A stretch of 20,440 nt of DNA from RGIG3701 sp964438515. GTDB lineage: Bacteria > Planctomycetota > Planctomycetia > Pirellulales > Thermoguttaceae. How positions within the stretch are numbered: the stretch's first letter is position 1; the number at the start of each line of letters is the position of its first letter. Made by a program: the position numbers and the translations under genes. Positions 16,629 to 20,440 of this stretch are shown piece after piece. Location: NCBI GenBank assembly GCA_964438515.1, contig CAYTLK010000065.1, positions 1-20,440 of the forward strand, given 5' to 3'. A model generated the notes under the pieces. The model was not told where the DNA came from. It ran no database searches and worked only from the letters and a program-made list of their open reading frames with translations.

Positions 16629-17312
16629 ATGGCTAAACGATCTAAGCGAATGCGTGCAATGGCTGAAAAAGCGCCGAGCAATGAGCCGCTCCCCCTTACG
16701 GCAGCGGTAAAGTTGTTGAAGAGTTTCAACACCACAAAGTTTGACCAGTCGGTTGAAATTGCCATGCGTTTGGGAATTAACCCGAAGCAGGCAGACCAGA
16801 TGGTACGTAGTTCTATCGTCCTGCCGAACGGTATCGGAAAGACCGTCCGAATCGCTGTTTTTGCGAAGGGCGACAAAGTTGACGAAGCCAAAGAACATGG
16901 TGCCGATATTGTCGGCGGCAAAGAATTGGCAGACGATATTAAAGCAGGAAACATCAATTTTGATGTCTGCATCGCAACCCCTGATATGATGGGTGTTGTG
17001 GGTCCTTTGGGACGTGTCCTTGGTCCGCGCGGTTTGATGCCGGCGCCTCGTAACGGCACCGTCACCATGGATCTTGGAAAAGTTATCCACGAATACAAAG
17101 CGGGTAAAGTGGAATTTCGTAACGACGCTGCTGGAAACGTTCAGGCGATCGTCGGAAAACTCAGTTTCACAGAAGAACAGCTGGCTGAGAATATTCAGAA
17201 ATTCATTGATTACATTCTCTCCCTCAAACCGGCAACGGCCAAAGGTCAGTATGTGAAAGGCATTGTCATCAGTGCCACGATGTCTCCTGGTGTAAGAGTT
17301 CAACAACTGTAA
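16629..17312 (+). CDS. rplA: 50S ribosomal protein L1
   Basis: A 227-residue protein of the L1 stalk, which moves E-site tRNA. In many bacteria it also represses its own rplKA message. Conserved features are the LPNGIGKTVRIAVFAKGD segment (about 65-82), GADIVGG, and the signature LGPRGLMPAPRNGTVT (about 135-150) with the following KAGKVEFRNDAAGNV. Length is typical. It lies 17 bases after rplK and 20 bases before rplJ. GAGAGGAAAG and GGAAG precede the ATG. Confidence 0.98.
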   Translation: MAKRSKRMRAMAEKAPSNEPLPLTAAVKLLKSFNTTKFDQSVEIAMRLGINPKQADQMVRSSIVLPNGIGKTVRIAVFAKGDKVDEAKEHGADIVGGKELADDIKAGNINFDVCIATPDMMGVVGPLGRVLGPRGLMPAPRNGTVTMDLGKVIHEYKAGKVEFRNDAAGNVQAIVGKLSFTEEQLAENIQKFIDYILSLKPATAKGQYVKGIVISATMSPGVRVQQL

Positions 17313-17332
17313 TACAAACACGGTACAAAACA

Positions 17333-17884
17333 ATGAGTAAGTATGTAAAAGATTTGGTCGGCAACTATGTTGCATCACAGGTCAATGGCGTTCAGGACGC
17401 ACTGCTTGTGGACATGGTTGCGATGACTGCCAATGAAACGAACCGTCTTCGCGGTGAACTCGAAGAAAAAGGTGTTCGTATCATGGTCGTCAAAAACACC
17501 CTTGCACGTCGTGCATTACAAAATACGAGTTTGGCGCCGTTGTTCTCAGAGCTCGGTGGTAGTGCTGCTCTTTGCTGGGGTTGTGAAGATATTGTTTCCT
17601 TGTCGAAAGTCATCTGCGGTTTCGCAAGTGACAAACGTTATAAGGATAAACTCCTCGTGAAATGCGGTGTCATGGACAATGATCGTCTGGACGCCGAAAT
17701 GGTGCAGCAGGTCAGTAAGTGGCCCTCTCGCGACGAACAGCTTTCGATGCTCGTCGGACAGATCCTCGGTGCTGGTTCCAACTTGGTTGCGGCCTTCATG
17801 GGTCCTGCGTCCACGGTTGCGGGTCAGATCGCCTCCAAAGCGGAAGGTGCCGAAGACGAAGCACCGGCCGAAGCGGCTGCCTGA
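17333..17884 (+). CDS. rplJ: 50S ribosomal protein L10
   Basis: A 183-residue base of the ribosomal stalk that binds 23S rRNA through its N-terminal domain and carries L7/L12 dimers on its C-terminal helix. The N-terminal region has the conserved VVKNTLARRALQNTSLAPLF (about 50-69) and GGSAALCWGCED. The C-terminal helix runs through PSRDEQLSMLVGQILGAGSNLVAAFMGPAST and ends in an acidic, Ala-rich tail. No good Shine-Dalgarno precedes the ATG. Only 20 bases separate it from rplA, so the usual long L10 leader is missing here; translation may depend on coupling to rplA. Confidence 0.96.
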   Translation: MSKYVKDLVGNYVASQVNGVQDALLVDMVAMTANETNRLRGELEEKGVRIMVVKNTLARRALQNTSLAPLFSELGGSAALCWGCEDIVSLSKVICGFASDKRYKDKLLVKCGVMDNDRLDAEMVQQVSKWPSRDEQLSMLVGQILGAGSNLVAAFMGPASTVAGQIASKAEGAEDEAPAEAAA

Positions 17885-17974
17885 TCGTTCACGACGATAT
17901 AAATGTACAATGGAAGTGGCCGTCCCGGATTCGGCCGCATAAAATATAGCGTTGCTTTGTCCTTGGCGGCACTC

Positions 17975-18021
17975 GTGAAAAACGTTTGCGGTGTGAGCTT
18001 TGAAAAGTGTGAGTTTTTCAC
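17975..18021 (+). promoter_or_regulatory. Long-range inverted repeat between rplJ and rplL
   Basis: GTGAAAAAC (17975-17983) and GTTTTTCAC (18013-18021) are perfect complements separated by 29 bases. A 7-bp GC-rich stem (GTGGCCG with CGGCCGC, about 17917-17939) lies just upstream. Together they fill much of the 205-base gap between rplJ and rplL. An attenuator, processing site or translational control element are all possible; no T-run follows. Confidence 0.45.
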
Positions 18022-18089
18022 AAATAGTTCCATGAACCAAAAGGGATGAAACGACAATCAACAAATAAACTTTTGAAAGGATCATAAAA

Positions 18090-18482
18090 ATGGCAGATTT
18101 CTCTGAACTGACCGTTGAACTTGGCGACAAAATTGCAGAACTGACGCTGAAACAGGCGAAAGAACTGGCCGATTACCTCGAAGAAAAATACGGCATCAAA
18201 GCCGCTGCTGGCGGAGCCGTTGTGATGGCTGCCGCGCCTGCCGCCGGCGAAGCTGCCGCTGCTGCTGAGCAGACTGAATTCACCGTTCAGATGGAAAGTT
18301 TCGGCGACAAGAAAGTCGAAGTCATCAAAGTCATCCGTACTCTCACCGGTATGGGTCTGAAAGAATCCAAAGACTTGGTTGAATCCGCTCCTTGCAAGGT
18401 CAAGGAAGGCGTCTCCAAGGAAGATGCCGAGAAAATCAAAAAGGATCTGGAAGCTGCCGGCGCTGCTGTCACGATCAAATAA
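18090..18482 (+). CDS. rplL: 50S ribosomal protein L7/L12
   Basis: A 130-residue, acidic stalk protein present in several copies per ribosome, which recruits and activates translational GTPases. The N-terminal dimerisation helices (about 1-33, LTLKQAKELADYLEEKYGI) are joined by an Ala/Gly-rich hinge (about 34-60) to the globular domain, with EFTVQMESFGDKKVEVIKVIR (about 62-82) and TGMGLKESKDLVE. GAAAGGA (18075-18081) lies 8 bases before the ATG, a much better site than that of rplJ, in line with the higher dosage needed. A terminator follows and rpoB is not the next gene. Confidence 0.98.
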   Translation: MADFSELTVELGDKIAELTLKQAKELADYLEEKYGIKAAAGGAVVMAAAPAAGEAAAAAEQTEFTVQMESFGDKKVEVIKVIRTLTGMGLKESKDLVESAPCKVKEGVSKEDAEKIKKDLEAAGAAVTIK

Positions 18483-18504
18483 GTTGATTTCCATCGCTTA
18501 ATTC

Positions 18505-18538
18505 AAAAAGGAGAGGTCTCTTCACCCCTCCTTTTTTT
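18505..18538 (+). terminator. Rho-independent terminator after rplL
   Basis: AAAAAGGAG (18505-18513) pairs with CTCCTTTTT (18528-18536) and the 3' arm continues in a T-run. It lies 22 bases after the rplL stop codon. The A-run on the 5' side means it could also stop transcripts arriving from the DGR on the other strand. Confidence 0.85.
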
Positions 18539-18675
18539 GTGGCCGGATCACCAAAAACGCAAAAGGGTACATCTGACATTCGATTTACTACAAGCCCGAT
18601 GTTTTTAAAAGTTTTGTCATACATAAAAGTACGAGCTGGAATTTGTCCTGTTCAATGAAATGAACAATCATTGAG
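18539..18675. other. Non-coding spacer between rplL terminator and DGR template repeat
   Basis: No supported gene. On the - strand this is the 3' flank of the TR and would be the tail of the TR RNA. It contains TGTTCA (18649-18654) opposite TGAACA (18661-18666), and an alternative pairing TCAATG (18652-18657) with CATTGA (18669-18674), immediately next to the TR end. A structured RNA tail beside the TR would be plausible for priming of cDNA synthesis, but this is inference. Confidence 0.4.
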
Positions 18676-18799
18676 CTAGAAGGCAGCGGAGTCCTAAGTT
18701 GTTGTTCCGATTGTCTGGCGAATTATAGTTCCGGTTCGCCGAACGGCAGTTCTGCGCATCGTTGTTCCAACTGCCGCCGCGATTCACGCGGTTGGAGCC
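18676..18799 (-). repeat. DGR template repeat (TR)
   Basis: The non-coding donor of a diversity-generating retroelement, about 124 bases, starting 1 base after the RT stop codon (18801-18803) in the sense direction. Read on the - strand it translates in frame to a FGE-sulfatase/C-type-lectin-like VR segment: GSNRVNRGGSWNNDAQNC, then RSANRNYNSPDNRNNN, then LGLRCLL. It has 41 codons, of which twelve are AAC or AAT, the codon type that adenine mutagenesis diversifies most widely. The + strand block 18676-18706 matches 20410-20440 at 27 of 31 positions, and all four differences are T on the + strand of the TR (A in sense). The outer (18799) boundary is inferred from the protein motif, because the full VR is outside the window. 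Confidence 0.92.
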
Positions 18800-18800
18800 A

Positions 18801-19799
18801 TTACGGATAAATCCCAAAATCTTGAAGTATTCTTTTCCGAAAATTTTTACATTCAGCTTTCATGATAGATGCTAAAAGAGGTTCAATGTGCTCTGCAAGT
18901 TCTCTCTCGGACCATCTGAAAGTTCTCGAAGAACTTAAATCGTTTTGCAAATTTTGACGGAAACGACAACGGCGACGATGTGTCAGACGGAGACAGTACG
19001 GATAAACACGCATACCAAGAAAACTCAATCCAAGTGAAGTACGATTTAGCCCCACAGGATTTATTGATAATTTCAGAGAATTCTCAATGAAGTTCAGAAC
19101 GTCCTTAAGCTGTGCTTTCAATTCGGAGCGAGAAGAACTCCAAAGAACAAAGTCATCCATATATCGGACATAGGCGCAGCCGAGGTTTTCTTTTATAAAA
19201 TGGTCCAAATTCCCTAAATAATGATTGGCAAAAAATTGGCTCGTCAAACTCCCAATTGGAATTCCACAATCATCGGAAGACGAATAAGAATCAATAATAT
19301 GATTCATATTTCTTAAAAAAACTGGATCTTTAAAACGTCGTTGTAATTGATTTTTCAATACAGTATGATTTATACTATCAAAATATTTATGGATGTCCAG
19401 TTTCAGAAACCACTCAAATTTACCGCTAAACTTTTGCGCTCGATGAAGGGCTTTTAGCTGACCCTTTCTATGACGGCAGGCATAGCTGTCAAAAATCTGA
19501 TAAGAGTCAAATACTGGCTCACTTATATTTATGATAGCGTGATGTGCAATTCGGTCCTCAAGTGGCGCAACTTTTATTTCACGTTCTTTCGGGTCATGAA
19601 TTGTAAACATATGATAAGGCCCCCATTGTCTATCACCACGACAAAGAGATTCTCCCAATTTGTGAAGATTATCGGAAAGATTTTCCCGATAACGAAGGAC
19701 TGCAGGATGGTCACATTTACCTCGAACAGCTTTCAGCCATGCGAGACGCAAGTTATCGGCATCGGCTATCTTTTCCATTAAAAAACCAACTCGTTTCAT
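18801..19799 (-). CDS. DGR reverse transcriptase
   Basis: A 332-residue group-II-intron-like reverse transcriptase of the DGR clade, which copies TR RNA into adenine-mutagenised cDNA. In order: an N-terminal segment MKRVGFLMEKIADADNLRLAW typical of DGR RTs, catalytic Asp135 in LKLDIHKYFDSINH, the DGR-specific motif GIPIGSLTSQ (179-188, where group II intron RTs usually have QGxxxSP), and the active site YMDD (213-216, Asp215 and Asp216). A basic tail (THRRRCRFRQNLQ) follows. No maturase or endonuclease domain is present, as expected. The start ATG overlaps the HRDC gene stop (ATGA), so translation is probably coupled. The TR begins next to its stop codon. Family assignment is secure from motifs plus TR/VR. 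Confidence 0.95.
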   Translation of the reverse strand: MKRVGFLMEKIADADNLRLAWLKAVRGKCDHPAVLRYRENLSDNLHKLGESLCRGDRQWGPYHMFTIHDPKEREIKVAPLEDRIAHHAIINISEPVFDSYQIFDSYACRHRKGQLKALHRAQKFSGKFEWFLKLDIHKYFDSINHTVLKNQLQRRFKDPVFLRNMNHIIDSYSSSDDCGIPIGSLTSQFFANHYLGNLDHFIKENLGCAYVRYMDDFVLWSSSRSELKAQLKDVLNFIENSLKLSINPVGLNRTSLGLSFLGMRVYPYCLRLTHRRRCRFRQNLQNDLSSSRTFRWSERELAEHIEPLLASIMKAECKNFRKRILQDFGIYP

Positions 19800-20263
19800 T
19801 CTTCTTGCCCTTTCTTACTCTGATTTAATATCTGAAGAAACTCCTCTCCATATTTGGAGATCTTCGCTTCGCCAAAACCTGGAATCTGTTTTAAGGATGC
19901 TTTTGTAGTACATTTATCCTGAATCATACTGGCAAGCTGACGATTCGTGCAAATTGTAAAAGCAGGAACAACGTCACGCTCTGCTATGGCTTTACGTAAA
20001 TCACGAAGTTGCAAATAAAGTGCAAACTCATCTTCTGAAAGCACTTCTTTATAATCTACACGTTCATCGGTACGATTATTGTTTGAAAATTCTCCAACTT
20101 TTCCTGTTAGAATATATTCCACACAAAAACACCAATATGGCGGTAGATTGGATGAAATAAGTTCTTTCGTTACCGATACGATACGATGAGAACGAAGGAA
20201 CACATTTAATTCATCCTCCGCCTCGCCGCCAATACATGGAATTTGAAATATTTTATATTGCAT
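19796..20263 (-). CDS. HRDC-domain DGR accessory protein
   Basis: A 155-residue protein read from the ATG at 20263; an upstream in-frame ATG at 20305 would place the start inside a GC-rich hairpin and is less likely. The N-terminal half (MQYKIFQIPCIGGEAEDELNVF, then SHRIVSVTKELI and WCFCVEYI) resembles the N-terminal domain I recall in other DGR HRDC proteins. The C-terminal half (about 77-146) is an HRDC domain, a nucleic-acid binding helical bundle also found in RecQ helicases and RNase D, with FTICTNRQLASMIQ and the helix-hairpin-like LKQIPGFGEAKISKYGEEFLQIL. HRDC proteins are a known alternative to Avd as DGR accessory factors; no Avd-like gene is seen. Its stop overlaps the RT start by ATGA. 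A nucleic-acid chaperone or targeting role is inferred. Confidence 0.85.
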   Translation of the reverse strand: MQYKIFQIPCIGGEAEDELNVFLRSHRIVSVTKELISSNLPPYWCFCVEYILTGKVGEFSNNNRTDERVDYKEVLSEDEFALYLQLRDLRKAIAERDVVPAFTICTNRQLASMIQDKCTTKASLKQIPGFGEAKISKYGEEFLQILNQSKKGQEE

Positions 20264-20273
20264 TTTAATTTTG

Positions 20274-20292
20274 CTGGGGGCGCTGCCCCCAG
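20274..20292 (-). repeat. Perfect GC-rich hairpin before the HRDC gene
   Basis: CTGGGGGC, loop GCT, GCCCCCAG on the + strand: an 8-bp perfect stem with a 3-base loop, 11-29 bases upstream of the HRDC start codon and about 120 bases downstream of the VR in the sense direction. It could be a terminator-like or DNA cruciform structure. There is no T-run. Confidence 0.7.
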
Positions 20293-20333
20293 ACCCCCGG
20301 TTCATTCTGGTCTGTTTACTTTCGCTGCGCTTT

Positions 20334-20379
20334 GCAGTCTGCCCGGCCGTTCGTCCCTCACTGGCCTTGGGCCGACTGC
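20334..20379 (-). repeat. Large imperfect GC-rich stem-loop just downstream of the VR gene
   Basis: GCAGTC (20334-20339) pairs with GACTGC (20374-20379); inside it GCCC-GGCC (20341-20348) pairs with GGCC (20363-20366) and GGGC (20369-20372) across a TT bulge, leaving a 14-base loop. It starts 14 bases after the stop codon of the target gene in the sense direction. GC-rich hairpins or cruciforms downstream of the VR are required for efficient retrohoming in the Bordetella phage DGR; the same role here is inference. Confidence 0.6.
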
Positions 20380-20392
20380 GTCGCTACGCTCC

Positions 20393-20440
20393 TTACTTAC
20401 CCTCTGGAACTAGAAGGCAGCGGAGTCCCAAGTCGTAGTC
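20393..20440 (-). CDS. DGR target (variable) protein gene, 3' end only
   Basis: Partial gene cut by the right edge; only the last 15 codons and the TAA stop (20393-20395) are visible, reading DYDLGLRCLLVPEGK. The corresponding TR codons read NNNLGLRCLL and then leave homology. The G-L-R ending matches the last strand of FGE-sulfatase/C-type-lectin-like variable domains, where the VR closes the protein. The product is expected to be a variable ligand-binding protein. Its N-terminus, localisation signal and the other VR positions are outside the window. It is the first gene of the DGR operon in the sense direction. Confidence 0.85.
   Translation of the reverse strand, partial: DYDLGLRCLLVPEGK
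20410..20440 (-). repeat. DGR variable repeat (VR), 3' part, including candidate IMH
   Basis: 31 bases homologous to TR 18676-18706. Positions 20410-20428 are identical to the TR and form the likely initiation-of-mutagenic-homing segment, kept constant. Differences are at 20429 (C for T), 20434 (C for T), 20437 (A for T) and 20440 (C for T), all at T on the + strand of the TR, which is A in sense. Three of them change the first base of AAC codons (Asn to Asp, Tyr, Asp) and one is silent (TTA to TTG). The rest of the VR is beyond the edge. Confidence 0.9.

Noticed and set aside
18801..19799. Reverse transcriptase as a group II intron or retron RT
   Set aside because: There is no maturase or endonuclease domain, no intron domain V-like structure was seen, and no msr/msd. 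The motif GIPIGSLTSQ and the flanking TR/VR pair point to a DGR.
20264..20305. Longer HRDC protein starting at 20305
   Set aside because: The extra 14 residues come from the GC-rich hairpin, have no good ribosome binding site, and the homologous start MQYKIF fits the family better.

Overview
The window looks like a chromosomal segment of a planctomycete (PVC group). The sequence basis is: a DUF1559 pseudopilin-like protein with an H-x9-DG tail next to a small transthyretin-like lipoprotein, a giant surface protein with an N-terminal LEPRxLL-type motif (LEERQLL), an EF-Tu with a non-canonical switch I of the kind I recall from Pirellula-type planctomycetes, and a three-helix SecE. The class I hybrid-cluster protein (Hcp) points to an anaerobic or oxygen-limited life style. 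Genus and habitat cannot be read from the sequence.

Layout. 1-2.2 kb: methionyl-tRNA synthetase fused to a Trbp111/EMAP-like tRNA-binding domain. 2.4-3.2 kb: a secreted protein of unknown function. 3.4-9.3 kb: a ~1930-residue mosaic exoprotein with LEPRxLL motif, FN3, metzincin protease, PPC, cadherin/Ig-like, beta-helix and FN3 modules. 9.4-10.8 kb: DUF1559 pseudopilin-like protein plus lipoprotein. 11.0-12.7 kb: Hcp. 12.8-18.5 kb: a very conserved translation/transcription block, tRNA-Thr(TGT), tRNA-Tyr(GTA), tRNA-Gly(TCC), tRNA-Thr(GGT), tuf, tRNA-Trp(CCA), secE, nusG, rplK, rplA, rplJ, rplL, in the same order as the classical thrU-tyrU-glyT-thrT-tufB / secE-nusG-rplKAJL arrangement. Everything from 1 to 18.5 kb is on the + strand.

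18.5-20.44 kb, - strand: a diversity-generating retroelement (DGR). Read right to left it contains the 3' end of a target gene carrying a variable repeat (VR, cut by the window edge), a GC-rich stem-loop region, an HRDC-domain accessory gene, a DGR-type reverse transcriptase gene overlapping it by ATGA, and a template repeat (TR) directly behind the RT stop codon. In the 31 bases of VR that are visible, all four differences from the TR fall at TR adenines (sense strand), the hallmark of adenine-directed mutagenic retrohoming. The TR translates in frame to a formylglycine-generating-enzyme/C-type-lectin-like VR segment with twelve AAY codons. The RT, its accessory protein and the TR RNA would rewrite the ligand-binding end of a target protein whose body lies just beyond the right edge.

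The DGR lies convergently downstream of the rplL terminator, where rpoBC would usually follow. This is the most interesting part of the window. The rest is mostly housekeeping, with some possible regulatory structures and one possible AUU start codon noted below.
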